Assembly: GCA_016841675.1 (NCBI GenBank)
Contig: JAENYQ010000018.1
Coordinates: forward strand, 1 to 41,784
Reading direction: 5' to 3'
DNA: 41,784 bases
Origin: Desulfotomaculum sp.
GTDB lineage: Bacteria; Bacillota; Desulfotomaculia; Desulfotomaculales; Desulfallaceae
Below the pieces are notes generated by a model, which saw nothing but the letters and a program-made list of their open reading frames with translations, was not told the DNA's origin and made no database searches. How positions within the stretch are numbered: the first letter of the stretch is position 1; every line of letters begins with the position of its first letter. This document shows, piece by piece, positions 32,053 to 41,466 of this stretch. The translations under genes were made by a program, and so were the position numbers.

Positions 32053-33078
32053 ATGATAGTTGTAATGGCACATAAAGCCAGTAAAATAGCGATCGATCGG
32101 GTGTTGGTAAAATTGGATGAAGCGGGATTTAACATTCACCTCTCCCAAGGCGTTGAAAGAACAATTATAGGTGCCATCGGCGACAAGACCAGGTTGAATG
32201 ATCTGGCTTTGGAAGCCATGCCGGGAGTGGAGAAAGTGGTTCCCATACTTCAACCTTATAAACTGGTCAGTAAGGCATACATGGAAGGCCCCACCGTGGT
32301 TAAGGTCGGAAATGTAGAAATTGGCGGAGATAGTATCCAGGTAATGGCCGGCCCCTGCGCGGTGGAAAGCAGGGAACAGTTGCTGGAAGCGGCGGAAATA
32401 GTCCGTCGGGCCGGCGCTACATTACTCCGGGGTGGCGCGTTCAAACCCCGCACCTCGCCGTACTCTTTTCAGGGGTTGGAGCAAAAAGGACTGGAGCTGT
32501 TGGCTGAAGCCAGAGAGAAAACCGGTCTGCCAATAGTTACCGAGGTGATGGACCCCAGAAATTTGGACATGGTGGCGGAATACGCTGATATGCTGCAAAT
32601 TGGAGCTCGCAATATGCAAAACTTTTTCCTGCTACGGGAAGTGGCCCGGGCCGGCAAACCGGTGCTGTTGAAACGTGGGGCTTCGGCTACCATTGAAGAG
32701 TGGCTTTTAGCGGCTGAATATATCCTGGCCGAGGGTAACCGGGACGTAGTCCTTTGTGAACGAGGCATCAGGACTTTTGAAAACTACACCCGCAACACCC
32801 TGGACCTTACAGCAGTGCCGGTAGTCAAATACCTTAGCCACCTGCCCGTGATTGTAGACCCCAGCCATGCCATTGGCAAATGGCGTTTCGTTGAGCCCAT
32901 GGCCCGGGCTGCTATCGCCTCGGGCGCCGACGGGTTGCTGATTGAGGTGCACCCCCATCCTGAGGAAGCGCTTTGTGACGGACCGCAGTCTCTTACTCCG
33001 GATAATTTCAATAATTTGATGCATAAACTTAAGCATATAGCCGAGGTAATGGACCGTAAAATGGGTAGCTTGCAATGA
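32053..33078 (+). CDS. aroF: 3-deoxy-D-arabino-heptulosonate 7-phosphate synthase
   Basis: 341-aa DAHP synthase of the class with an N-terminal ferredoxin-like (ACT-like) regulatory domain (residues about 1-70), as in Thermotoga; it condenses PEP and erythrose-4-phosphate, the first shikimate step. Barrel motifs: [11 protein letters not shown] (about 100), [26 protein letters not shown] and [13 protein letters not shown] at 32053 is preferred to that at 32044 because GGAGG (32038-32042) is 10 nt away from it and only 1 nt from the other. The stop overlaps tyrA by 4 nt. Preceded by the candidate attenuator. Confidence 0.94.
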   Translation: MIVVMAHKASKIAIDRVLVKLDEAGFNIHLSQGVERTIIGAIGDKTRLNDLALEAMPGVEKVVPILQPYKLVSKAYMEGPTVVKVGNVEIGGDSIQVMAGPCAVESREQLLEAAEIVRRAGATLLRGGAFKPRTSPYSFQGLEQKGLELLAEAREKTGLPIVTEVMDPRNLDMVAEYADMLQIGARNMQNFFLLREVARAGKPVLLKRGASATIEEWLLAAEYILAEGNRDVVLCERGIRTFENYTRNTLDLTAVPVVKYLSHLPVIVDPSHAIGKWRFVEPMARAAIASGADGLLIEVHPHPEEALCDGPQSLTPDNFNNLMHKLKHIAEVMDRKMGSLQ

Positions 33079-34169
33079 TCAACCGGTGCGCCATAATCGG
33101 TTTGGGCTTGATTGGCGGTTCACTGGGCCTGGCCCTAAACGAACGTCAGCTGGCCAAGCATATTTACGGAGTGGATACCAACCGGGAAAACCTCGAAATG
33201 GCGCTGTCCGCAGAAGCTGTGCATGAGGCAGTCGATTTAAGAGAAGCCGTAAGTGACGTCGAGCTGGTGATACTGGCCGTCCCGGTGGGAGCCGTCCCCG
33301 GCCTGCTTAGGAATATAAATGGTTGGTTAAAGCCCGGCACCGTGGTGACCGATGTGGGCAGTACCAAGCAAGCCATTGTTGACGAAGCAAAAAGTGTTCT
33401 CAGGCCGGATATCCACTTTGTGGGCGGTCACCCCATGGCTGGTTCAGAGACTTCTGGTGTTGCCGGAGCTGACTCGTATCTGTTTGAAAACGCTTTTTAC
33501 CTGTTAACTCCCACCCCTGATACAAACCATGCCGCTATGGACCTGGTCCGCGGCATGGTGAAAGGCATTGGGGCACTGGTAATGGAAATACCGCCGGATG
33601 AACACGATTTAATCACGGCGGCGATTAGCCACCTGCCGCATTTTGTAGCAGCAGCCCTGGTTAACGCGGTAACCAATATGCCCGTTGGAGACCGGGCCCT
33701 GGCCCTTTCAGCCGGAGGTTTCAGGGATACCACCCGCATTGCTGCGGGCAACCCGCAAATGTGGCGAGATATATTCATCACCAACCGGGACCGGGTACTG
33801 GAATCCCTGTCTTTTTTCCGGGCTGCTGTTGAAGAATTGGAAGAGGCCATACGGGCTGGAAAAGGCGCACAAATTTATCACACTTTGAGCGAAGCCAATC
33901 AAGTACGCCGGGAACTGCCCATCAAACCCAGAGGGTACCTGCCTTACATTTATGAGGTGGTGGTAACCGTCCCGGACCGGCCTGGTATTATTGCCATGCT
34001 GGCCAGTCTTTTGGGGGATGCTGGGATAAATATAACAGAAATTGAGATCCTGCACGCCAGAGAAGGTTACGGCGGCACGATTAGGGTGGGTTTTGCCACC
34101 TCCGACGAACAGAATCGGGCCTGCGATCTGCTGCGAGCCAGAAATATCAAATGCCGACCCAAGGCGTAA
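33075..34169 (+). CDS. tyrA: Prephenate dehydrogenase
   Basis: 364-aa NAD(P)-dependent enzyme for tyrosine synthesis, prephenate to 4-hydroxyphenylpyruvate. Rossmann motif [13 protein letters not shown] (about 9-21), substrate-binding block [12 protein letters not shown] and a helical domain with [11 protein letters not shown], plus a C-terminal ACT domain (about 292-364, [18 protein letters not shown]) probably for tyrosine feedback. Overlaps the aroF stop (ATGA), so translation is coupled. Confidence 0.93.
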   Translation: MINRCAIIGLGLIGGSLGLALNERQLAKHIYGVDTNRENLEMALSAEAVHEAVDLREAVSDVELVILAVPVGAVPGLLRNINGWLKPGTVVTDVGSTKQAIVDEAKSVLRPDIHFVGGHPMAGSETSGVAGADSYLFENAFYLLTPTPDTNHAAMDLVRGMVKGIGALVMEIPPDEHDLITAAISHLPHFVAAALVNAVTNMPVGDRALALSAGGFRDTTRIAAGNPQMWRDIFITNRDRVLESLSFFRAAVEELEEAIRAGKGAQIYHTLSEANQVRRELPIKPRGYLPYIYEVVVTVPDRPGIIAMLASLLGDAGINITEIEILHAREGYGGTIRVGFATSDEQNRACDLLRARNIKCRPKA

Positions 34170-34188
34170 AGTATAGGAGTGTACCTCT

Positions 34189-35475
34189 TTGGAAGTAACT
34201 ATTCTACCGGCCAAGGAACTGCGCGGCCAAGTACGGGTGCCGGGTGACAAGTCAATCTCTCACCGGGCTGTAATACTGGGTGCTCTGGCCTGCGGTGAAA
34301 CAGAAATAGATAATTTCCTGTTTGGTGGTGATTGTCTGTCTACCATCGGGATCATCCGCGCCCTGGGCGTGCAAGTAGTCACTGAAGAAAACCGGGTGGT
34401 TGTACGTAGCGCTGGTATGGATGGGCTGCTGGAGCCTGAAAACATACTAGATGCCGGCAATTCCGGCACCACCACGCGCCTGATGGCCGGAGTGCTGTCG
34501 GGCTGTCCATTTTTCTCCGTGCTCACCGGGGACAATTCGCTGCGCCAACGGCCCATGGGCCGGGTCATTAAACCGCTCACGACAATGGGGGCCCGGATTA
34601 CAGCCCGCAAAGGCAATTCCCTTGCCCCCCTGGCTATCCAGGGCGGCAAGCTGCGGGCTATAGATTACTACTCGCCAGTGGCCAGCGCCCAGGTTAAATC
34701 GGCGGTTATGCTGGCTGGTTTGCTTACCGCAGGGGTAACCACAGTAATTGAACCGGCCCGTTCCAGGGATCATACTGAACGCATGCTTGAATATTTCGGT
34801 GCGCGGGTGGAAGTTGACGGCCAACGGGTGTCCATCTGGGGCAGACCTAATCTGATTGGCAAAAGCATCAGTATTCCCGGCGATATCTCCTCGGCTATGT
34901 TTTTTATCGCCGCCGGTATAACCGTGCCCGGGGCTGAGCTAGAGATACTAAATGTAGGCATTAACCCTACCCGTACCGGCGCACTGGAAATACTAAAGGA
35001 TATGGGCGCCGATATAGTACTACAAAATGTGAGGGAAGTTAACGGTGAACCGGTGGCCGATCTAAAAGTGCACGGCAGCCCACTTAACGGCACGGATATC
35101 GGCGGAGAGATTATCCCCAAGCTAATCGACGAGCTTCCGGTGCTGGCGGTGGTGGCCGCACTAGCCAACGGCGAAACCGTGGTCCGTGACGCTGCCGAAC
35201 TGCGTCACAAGGAATCGGATCGGATCACCGCAGTGGTACGTTTACTTGGCGGTTTGGGAGCCCAGGTCAGTGAAAGGCCCGACGGTTTTGTGGTGCGGGG
35301 AGGCCGACAGCTCATCGGAGCGCCCTGCGACAGTTTCGGTGACCACCGAATGGCTATGGCCGCCGCCGTCGCCGGGTTATCGGCCCGGGGAGCAACCACT
35401 ATTAAAGATGCGGAGTGCATTGATATATCATTTCCCTACTTTATTAATACATTAAATGGCATAATTGTGAAATAA
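34189..35475 (+). CDS. aroA: 3-phosphoshikimate 1-carboxyvinyltransferase (EPSP synthase)
   Basis: 428-aa EPSP synthase, two-domain inverse alpha/beta barrel, joining shikimate-3-phosphate and PEP. PEP/substrate-binding motifs: VPGDKSISHRA (Lys21), DAGNSGTTTRL, SAQVKSAVMLAG, ELPVLAVVAA and GDHRMAMA near the end. Start is TTG at 34189 with AGGAG 9 nt upstream. Gene follows tyrA by 19 nt. With cmk downstream, the order resembles other Firmicutes (aroA-cmk-plsC-ispH). Confidence 0.95.
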   Translation: MEVTILPAKELRGQVRVPGDKSISHRAVILGALACGETEIDNFLFGGDCLSTIGIIRALGVQVVTEENRVVVRSAGMDGLLEPENILDAGNSGTTTRLMAGVLSGCPFFSVLTGDNSLRQRPMGRVIKPLTTMGARITARKGNSLAPLAIQGGKLRAIDYYSPVASAQVKSAVMLAGLLTAGVTTVIEPARSRDHTERMLEYFGARVEVDGQRVSIWGRPNLIGKSISIPGDISSAMFFIAAGITVPGAELEILNVGINPTRTGALEILKDMGADIVLQNVREVNGEPVADLKVHGSPLNGTDIGGEIIPKLIDELPVLAVVAALANGETVVRDAAELRHKESDRITAVVRLLGGLGAQVSERPDGFVVRGGRQLIGAPCDSFGDHRMAMAAAVAGLSARGATTIKDAECIDISFPYFINTLNGIIVK

Positions 35476-35584
35476 TATTTTGGAGTAGTTTACCTTTTGC
35501 GGTTTATTTTTTATATAAAAAAGGATATTAACCTGACATGTCGAAAAAGTTATGGTATTCGTTAAATCATGGAGTGGAACCGGC

Positions 35585-36262
35585 ATGAAACGCCATCCAA
35601 ACATTGCCATCGATGGCCCGGCGGGTGCGGGCAAAAGCACTGCAGCCAGGCTTTTAGCCGCCAAGCTGGGCTTTATATACATTGATACCGGTGCTATGTA
35701 CAGGGCAGTAACATTAAAGGCTTTAATGGATAAAATAAATATGGCCGATGAATTGGCGATTGTCCAAATGGTTGAGGATGCCAAGCTGGAGTTTAAAACA
35801 GATGAAACCGGTAATACCAGGCTGTTTTTAGACGACCGGGACGTAACTGAGGCGATTAGAACGCCGCAGGTTGCCAATCATGTATCTCTTGTCTCCCGTA
35901 TACCGGGTGTGCGGCACAAGATGTCCAGCCTGCAAAGAGCCATGGCATCCCGGGGCGGCGTAGTCATGGAAGGCAGAGACATCGGCACTCATGTGTTGCC
36001 TGATGCAGAGGCCAAGTTTTACTTGACTGCATCCGTGGAGGAAAGAGCCCGGCGCAGGCATGAGGAACTTAAACAGCGAGGTTATGAGATAGAGCTTAGT
36101 GAAGTAATGCGAGATATCAGACAGCGCGATGAAATCGATACCAATAGGTCATTGGCGCCTCTGAAACCGGCCCTGGACGCTGAAATCATTGATTGTTCCG
36201 CTTTCTGCGCCGACCAGGTAATTGAACTTTTGCTGGCCGGGGTTTCGGGGAGGATAGAATAG
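35585..36262 (+). CDS. cmk: Cytidylate kinase
   Basis: 225-aa CMP kinase (CMP/dCMP to CDP/dCDP). P-loop GPAGAGKST near residue 10-18, substrate-binding YIDTGAMYRAVTL and GRDIGTHVLPDA, and the lid RARRRHEEL. ATG at 35585 gives the usual length; the frame extends to 35552 but the GGAG at 35570-35573 fits 35585. The gene's TAG and the plsC GTG share one base. Confidence 0.95.
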   Translation: MKRHPNIAIDGPAGAGKSTAARLLAAKLGFIYIDTGAMYRAVTLKALMDKINMADELAIVQMVEDAKLEFKTDETGNTRLFLDDRDVTEAIRTPQVANHVSLVSRIPGVRHKMSSLQRAMASRGGVVMEGRDIGTHVLPDAEAKFYLTASVEERARRRHEELKQRGYEIELSEVMRDIRQRDEIDTNRSLAPLKPALDAEIIDCSAFCADQVIELLLAGVSGRIE

Positions 36263-36861
36263 TGGTTTACATATTGGCCAAATTTATCTGCCGGACAGTG
36301 CTTTTGGTTATCCGCCGCTGGAAAGTTATTGGTGATTCCCATTTGCTCCCGGGGCAGGGCTTAATATTGGTCGCCAACCACGTCAGTTACTGGGATCCGG
36401 TGGTAATTGGCTGTGCTATAAATAGAAATATCTTTTTTATGGCCAAAACAGAACTGTTTACCATTCCTGTGCTGGCCTGGCTGGTTAAAAAACTTGGTGC
36501 TTTTCCCGTTCAACGGAGCGGGGTGAACCGGACATCTATTAAAAGGGCACTGGAACTGGTTGAAAGCGGCAATGTGGTCGGCATTTTTCCGGAGGGTACG
36601 CGCAGTAAAACAGGCGAGCTGTTAAACCCCCATCTTGGAGCTGCCATGTTGGCCTTAAAAGGGGGTGTTCCTTTGTTGCCGGTAGCGGTCAGCGGGACTA
36701 AAGGGTTTTGGGGCCAGGTGAAAGTTGTTATCGGCAAACCATTGTATTTTGATACCCCTAACCGGCGCAAAGTCTCCAGAGCCGAAATGGAATCGATCAG
36801 TCTGAAGGCTATGGAAGAAATAGGCCGGCTGCTGGCGGTAGTTGAAAATAATAGTAGTTAA
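36262..36861 (+). CDS. plsC: 1-acyl-sn-glycerol-3-phosphate acyltransferase
   Basis: 199-aa membrane-associated acyltransferase making phosphatidic acid from lysophosphatidic acid. The HX4D motif is NHVSYWD (His40, Asp45), with FPEGTRS (about 111) for glycerol-phosphate binding and an N-terminal hydrophobic anchor. GTG start overlaps the cmk stop, with GGGGAGGA upstream. Confidence 0.93.
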   Translation: MVYILAKFICRTVLLVIRRWKVIGDSHLLPGQGLILVANHVSYWDPVVIGCAINRNIFFMAKTELFTIPVLAWLVKKLGAFPVQRSGVNRTSIKRALELVESGNVVGIFPEGTRSKTGELLNPHLGAAMLALKGGVPLLPVAVSGTKGFWGQVKVVIGKPLYFDTPNRRKVSRAEMESISLKAMEEIGRLLAVVENNSS

Positions 36862-36875
36862 AATGCGGTGATGTA

Positions 36876-39023
36876 ATGAAGGTGAAGATTGCTACCAGGG
36901 CAGGTTTTTGCTTTGGTGTAAAACGAGCTGTAGATATTGCCCGCGAGTGTTTAAAAGGCCGCGCCAAACCGGTGTTTACCCTGGGGCCAATTATCCATAA
37001 CCGCCAAGTAACCGATCTGTTGACACAGGAAGGGATCACGGTGGTAGATGATCTTGATCATTTGTCCGGGCCCGGGACGCTGATTATCCGCTCTCACGGA
37101 GTTGCGCCCGATGTTGTACAGCAGGCCAGGGAAAAGGGTCTGAGTATAGTCGATGCTACCTGCCCTTTCGTACGTAAAGTCCAAAATACTGTTCAGAACT
37201 TGGTACGCGAGAACATCCCTGTGGTAGTGGTAGGAGATCCGGAGCACCCCGAAGTACGTGGCATTGTCGGTTGGTCCGATAACCAGGCCCAAGTAATCAG
37301 GGACCCAGAGCAGGCCCGGGGCATGAAATTTCTCCCCAGGGTAGGCATAGTTGCTCAAACGACCCAGCGCCTGAAAAATTTAAATGCTGTGGTCGAAATT
37401 TTGCAAAAAAGCGGAAGCCGGGTACAAGTGTTTAACACCATTTGCCTGGCCACAGCTGAAAGACAAAAAGAAACGCTGGAACTAGCCGGCCAAGTGGATG
37501 CTATGCTGGTGCTTGGCGGCAAGAACAGTGCCAACACTTCAAAGCTGGTTCAAATTTGCGGTGGCTCCGGAATTCCTGTATATTGGATAGAAACCGCAGA
37601 GGAACTGGACCCGGTGTGGATTAAAGGCCTTTCAGCAGTCGGAATTACGGCTGGTGCTTCAACACCCGGCTGGATTATAGAGGAGGTTCACTGTAGAATG
37701 AATGAGTTTAACGAAAACGGCGAAAAGGACATCATGGAAGAAATGGTTGAACAGCAGTCCGAAGTAGAAGAGCAAACCGAACCCGTAGTTGAAACAGAAA
37801 CAACTCCTGAGGAAACAGCTCCTGAGGAAGAGATGCAGCAGGAAATGGATGAATCTATGGAAGTAAGAACTCTTAAACACGGTGAAATTGTCAAGGGTAT
37901 TGTGGTCCAAGTTAACCAGGATGAAGTACTGGTTGATGTGGGTGCTAAAACTGAAGGTGTCATCCCCCTACGGGAATTAACCTGCTATACCGTCAATGAC
38001 CCACAGTCAGTGGTAAAAGTGGGTGATGAAATAGATGTTTTTGTTCTCAAGTCTGAAGACAATGAGGGTAAACTAATCCTTTCCAAGGAAAGGGCCGACG
38101 CAGAAAAATCATGGACCAGCCTGGAAGAAAAAAGGGAAAGCGGCGAACCGGTCACGGGGATGGTCCGCGAAGTAGTCAAGGGTGGTCTATTGGTAGATGT
38201 AGGTGTGCGCGCATTCCTGCCCGCATCACTGGTGGAGATGGGATATGTTGAGGACCTGAGCAAATACCTGAACCTGGATATTGAAACTCGCGTAATTGAG
38301 CTGAACCGTGGCAAACGCAAGGTTATTCTCTCCCGTAAGGCCGTTTTGGAGGAAGAATACACCCGTAATCGGGAAAAGTTGCTTGCAAACTTGGAAGAGG
38401 AACAGGTGGTCAAAGGGGTGGTCAGGCGGCTGACTAACTTTGGCGCTTTTGTGGATATTGGCGGCGTTGATGGATTGATGCACATTTCTGAAATGGCCTG
38501 GTACCGCATTAATCATCCTTCCGATGTCGTTCAGGTTGGCGATGAACTTGACGTGATGGTACTGCGGGTTGACCGGGAAAACGAAAAAGTATCCCTGGGC
38601 CTTAAGCAGGTTCTGGCCAACCCATGGGATGAGGTAGAGGGAAAGTACCCGGTAGGCAGTGTCGTTCGGGCCAAGGTAGTGCGTCTTGCACCCTTCGGCG
38701 CTTTTGTACAGCTAGAACCTGGAGTAGAGGGTTTGATTCATATTTCCCACCTGGCTGACCACCACGTGGCAACTCCGGATGAGGTTGTGCAGGAGGGGGA
38801 AGAAATTGACGTTAAAGTTCTCAGCGTTGAGCCCGATGATAAGCGGATCCGTCTTTCCATCAGGGAAGTAAACAGGGAAGCAAACAAAGAAGCAAACCGG
38901 GAAGCACGCAGACCGCAACCCCGGGAAAACACGACCAAGCAGCCGGAATCCCCAACCAGCGACGGTGGATCGGTCACCATCGGCGAGATGTTCGGGAATA
39001 TCTTTGACGACAAAAAAGAGTAA
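36876..39023 (+). CDS. ispH-rpsA: Fusion of IspH (HMB-PP reductase) and ribosomal protein S1
   Basis: 715-aa fusion. Residues 1-275 are IspH, the [4Fe-4S] enzyme of the last MEP isoprenoid step: Cys12 in GFCFGVKRA, HNRQV, SHGVAPD, DATCPFV, the NTICLAT cysteine and GGKNSANTSKL. An acidic linker (about 276-325, EEEMQQEMDE) leads to four S1 OB-fold repeats (about 330-690), each ending with a variant of LSxR/LGLK, and a charged tail. An internal strong ribosome site lies at 37681-37687 with an in-frame ATG at 37698 (Met275), which would give free S1 protein. The fusion is known from Clostridium and relatives. Confidence 0.93.
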   Translation: MKVKIATRAGFCFGVKRAVDIARECLKGRAKPVFTLGPIIHNRQVTDLLTQEGITVVDDLDHLSGPGTLIIRSHGVAPDVVQQAREKGLSIVDATCPFVRKVQNTVQNLVRENIPVVVVGDPEHPEVRGIVGWSDNQAQVIRDPEQARGMKFLPRVGIVAQTTQRLKNLNAVVEILQKSGSRVQVFNTICLATAERQKETLELAGQVDAMLVLGGKNSANTSKLVQICGGSGIPVYWIETAEELDPVWIKGLSAVGITAGASTPGWIIEEVHCRMNEFNENGEKDIMEEMVEQQSEVEEQTEPVVETETTPEETAPEEEMQQEMDESMEVRTLKHGEIVKGIVVQVNQDEVLVDVGAKTEGVIPLRELTCYTVNDPQSVVKVGDEIDVFVLKSEDNEGKLILSKERADAEKSWTSLEEKRESGEPVTGMVREVVKGGLLVDVGVRAFLPASLVEMGYVEDLSKYLNLDIETRVIELNRGKRKVILSRKAVLEEEYTRNREKLLANLEEEQVVKGVVRRLTNFGAFVDIGGVDGLMHISEMAWYRINHPSDVVQVGDELDVMVLRVDRENEKVSLGLKQVLANPWDEVEGKYPVGSVVRAKVVRLAPFGAFVQLEPGVEGLIHISHLADHHVATPDEVVQEGEEIDVKVLSVEPDDKRIRLSIREVNREANKEANREARRPQPRENTTKQPESPTSDGGSVTIGEMFGNIFDDKKE
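37681..37700 (+). promoter_or_regulatory. Internal ribosome binding site for a separate S1 protein
   Basis: AGGAGGT (37681-37687) is 10 nt before ATG 37698, in frame with the fusion, exactly at the IspH/S1 linker. It could produce an S1-only product of about 441 aa in addition to the fusion. Confidence 0.55.
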
Positions 39024-39051
39024 TATACTGCAGGTTAAATGTAAACCACTA

Positions 39052-39076
39052 AAGAGACTGGAGACAGTCTCTTTTT
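39052..39076 (+). terminator. ispH-rpsA terminator
   Basis: AAGAGACTG (39052-39060) pairs with CAGTCTCTT (39065-39073), GAGA loop, followed by TTT. Strong stem. Confidence 0.88.
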
Positions 39077-39110
39077 CTGTTGAGAAGGACAGTTTACCAA
39101 AAAGTTTACC

Positions 39111-39165
39111 AAAAAGGGGACAGGCGCTTTTTTCAGTTTTTGAAAAAAATGCCTGTCCCCTTTTT
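39111..39165. repeat. GGGGACAGGC-family hairpin P4
   Basis: Arms 39111-39125 and 39151-39165 (15 nt, perfect) with a T/A-rich inner stem like P1. Preceded by two copies of GTTTACCAAAAA (39093, 39105), the second overlapping its left arm. Confidence 0.9.
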
Positions 39166-39185
39166 GTCTTCTCATTGAGAAGGAG

Positions 39186-39348
39186 TCAGGAGTCAGTATT
39201 CAGAATAAAAAAGCGGCGGTACATATTAAGATTTACTGGAAACCAGAAGGCGCGGCTGTTTATTATTGCCAGCCCTTTCTTCTATTTGAAGCGTTTTTTG
39301 AACTTTGAGATATGATATATGGTCTTTATTCTGAATACTGACTCCTGA
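39186..39348. repeat. Inverted-repeat-flanked non-coding segment, MITE-like
   Basis: A perfect 24-nt inverted repeat (39186-39209 and 39325-39348; arm begins TCAGGAGTCAGTATTCAGAA) flanks 115 nt of non-coding DNA. The arms are built from the same GGAGTCAGGAGTCAG words seen at 3658-3688, 14483-14517 and 17926-17986. Confidence 0.75.
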
Positions 39349-39435
39349 ATTCTGACTCCCGAATAGTATATTTACCCTCCGGCGGGGAAGCATAATGCTA
39401 CGAATTAATACTAAATTTGCCCGAGGAGGAGTACC

Positions 39436-40194
39436 ATGACGACGCTGCCTATTGGTATCATCGTACTTCTGGTGGTCTCGGTGCTGATTTACTTTGGACT
39501 GGCCCAACGCGTCCTTGACCGGATGCGGTTGTCGGACCGAGCAGCACTGGCCATCATCGTATTACTGATAGTGGGAAGTTTTATCGATATCCCCCTTGCT
39601 ACCGGACGCTTCGATGTGTCCGTTAATGTGGGTGGCGCTCTAGTTCCGCTGGGGGTAGCCGCTTACTTGTTGTATAAGGCGGGAACATCTAAAGAGTGGG
39701 GCCGAGCCCTGGCAGCAGCGGTAATCACCGGTGCTATTATCTACGGGGTGGGTCATTTCCTGGGTCGCGCTGACGGAGAACCCGGTGGACGGTTTTTTGG
39801 CTATCTGGACTCCCTGTGGGTTTACCCTATCATTGGCGGTTTGGTGGCCTACCTGGCCGGCAGGTCCAGGCGTTCCGCATTTATTGCCGCCACTTTGGGA
39901 CTAGTGTTGGTTGACGTGGCCTACCTGGCCTGGCTGGTTAACACCGGCGCCCCGGCGGGTACGGTAGCCATCGGTGGTGCAGGTGCCTTTGACGGCATTG
40001 TGCTGGCCGGTATTGTGGCTGTTTTACTGGCCGAAATAATTGGTGAAACCAGAGAGAGACTGCAGGGCGGACCGTCAGCTGATCGGCCCCGTGAACTAAT
40101 GGAAGGGCTGCGTAAACCGGTTGAGCCCGATGAAAATGGAAGCAACGATGTAAAAGAAAATGAAGCAAAAGACAGGGAGGGGGACCGGTCATGA
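39436..40194 (+). CDS. DUF1614-like multi-pass membrane protein
   Basis: 252-aa protein with about seven hydrophobic segments (5-24, 38-55, 63-85, 92-108, 123-142, 148-168, 178-205) and a charged cytosolic tail rich in Glu, Asp and Lys. Blocks GSFIDIPLATGRFDVSVNVG and GALVPLGVAAYLLYKAG resemble DUF1614. The ATG follows GGAGGAG. It overlaps spoIIP by 4 nt (ATGA), suggesting coupled synthesis and possibly a role in engulfment or membrane organisation. Molecular function unknown. Confidence 0.7.
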   Translation: MTTLPIGIIVLLVVSVLIYFGLAQRVLDRMRLSDRAALAIIVLLIVGSFIDIPLATGRFDVSVNVGGALVPLGVAAYLLYKAGTSKEWGRALAAAVITGAIIYGVGHFLGRADGEPGGRFFGYLDSLWVYPIIGGLVAYLAGRSRRSAFIAATLGLVLVDVAYLAWLVNTGAPAGTVAIGGAGAFDGIVLAGIVAVLLAEIIGETRERLQGGPSADRPRELMEGLRKPVEPDENGSNDVKENEAKDREGDRS

Positions 40195-41411
40195 GCAGGA
40201 ACCGCTATAAAATAGCAGTAGGTGCCGGGATTTTGGCCCTGGGTATTTCCCTGCTGGCGTATTTCGCGGTGCTGCGCCAGGATAACCCGGTCTGGTCTCC
40301 CGGAGCGCTCTTAAACAGTTCTGTGGAGTCGGATCATATCGACGGCCAGGTTTTCACTATTATGGACAGCAGCAACAAAATGCTGAGCAAAATGTCTCGG
40401 TCTGTAACCGTGGGCGATGAATTAATTCGTGGAGATGGGCGGCGCTATAAGATAAAAACGGTGAATAAATTTGATGCCCGGGCGGAATTTGTCGGTATGG
40501 ATCGGGAACTGCTGGCCATGATTGACGAATATGACAACCTGGCTTTACCGACGGCAGGGCAAACTGAGCAAACCGGTCAGCAGAATTGGAAAAATAGGCC
40601 CATAGCAGTTTATCATACACACAGCGCCGAATCATACATCCCGACAGACGGAACTGAAAGTAAGCCTTATCATGGCGGCATTTTCGCAGTTGGGGATGTC
40701 TTTGCCGAGAAACTCCGTAAAAAAGGGGTTAAGGTTCTGCACGATAAAACCCCTCATGAACCCAGGGACAGCAACGCGTATTACCGTTCCAGGCGTACTG
40801 CGGCGGACATGATGAAAAAAAACCCGGTCACGTTAGTGGATGTGCATCGGGACGGCATACCTGATCCTGAATTCTATACCAAGGACGTATCCGGCGCTAA
40901 CGTGACACAGCTGCGCTTGGTGGTGGGCAGGCAGAACCCCAAAATGCAGTCCAATGTAGAATTTGCCAAACGGGTAATGGCTTCGGCCAATAAAATACAC
41001 CCGGGCATTGTCAAAGAAATTTTTATGGCCCGGGGTAATTACAACCAGGACTTGATGTCTACGGCCATGCTCATAGAAGTCGGCACCCACACCAATTCCC
41101 GTGAAGAGGCTGAAAAAGGCGCGGCCCTGTTTGCCGATGCTTTGCCGACTATACTGGGTGTAGCCGGAACTACACCGGGTGGTGGAGGTTACGGCCCTAC
41201 TTCACAAACTCCTTCGGGGTGGATAACAATAGCTTGGATCCTGGGAGTCCTGATTCTGGGGGGCGGGGCGTTCCTTTTAATCAGTTCCGGTGGCTGGGAC
41301 AAAGCCCGGCAGCGGTTGAGCAGTTTTTGGGGGCAGGAGTTTTCCGGGCTTGGTTCGCCAGCTAAAAAGCCCGGCGAGGAGAATCGGGACAAACCGGAAG
41401 GCGAACAGTAA
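40191..41411 (+). CDS. spoIIP: Stage II sporulation protein P
   Basis: 406-aa membrane-anchored amidase/endopeptidase of the DMP engulfment machine; cleaves peptidoglycan with SpoIID under SpoIIM guidance. N-terminal membrane segment (8-25), a variable region, then the amidase domain (about 135-325) with zinc ligands in YHTHSAESY (His142/His144, Glu147), LVDVHRDGIPD and the C-terminal IEVGTHTNSREE. Unusually, it has a second hydrophobic segment near 340-365 and a charged tail. Spaced by overlap from the membrane protein gene upstream. Confidence 0.93.
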   Translation: MSRNRYKIAVGAGILALGISLLAYFAVLRQDNPVWSPGALLNSSVESDHIDGQVFTIMDSSNKMLSKMSRSVTVGDELIRGDGRRYKIKTVNKFDARAEFVGMDRELLAMIDEYDNLALPTAGQTEQTGQQNWKNRPIAVYHTHSAESYIPTDGTESKPYHGGIFAVGDVFAEKLRKKGVKVLHDKTPHEPRDSNAYYRSRRTAADMMKKNPVTLVDVHRDGIPDPEFYTKDVSGANVTQLRLVVGRQNPKMQSNVEFAKRVMASANKIHPGIVKEIFMARGNYNQDLMSTAMLIEVGTHTNSREEAEKGAALFADALPTILGVAGTTPGGGGYGPTSQTPSGWITIAWILGVLILGGGAFLLISSGGWDKARQRLSSFWGQEFSGLGSPAKKPGEENRDKPEGEQ

Positions 41412-41466
41412 AAGCTGTTGGTTCTCCATCAGGAGTGCTGGCTGAATGTCACCCTGAGCTAGCTGA

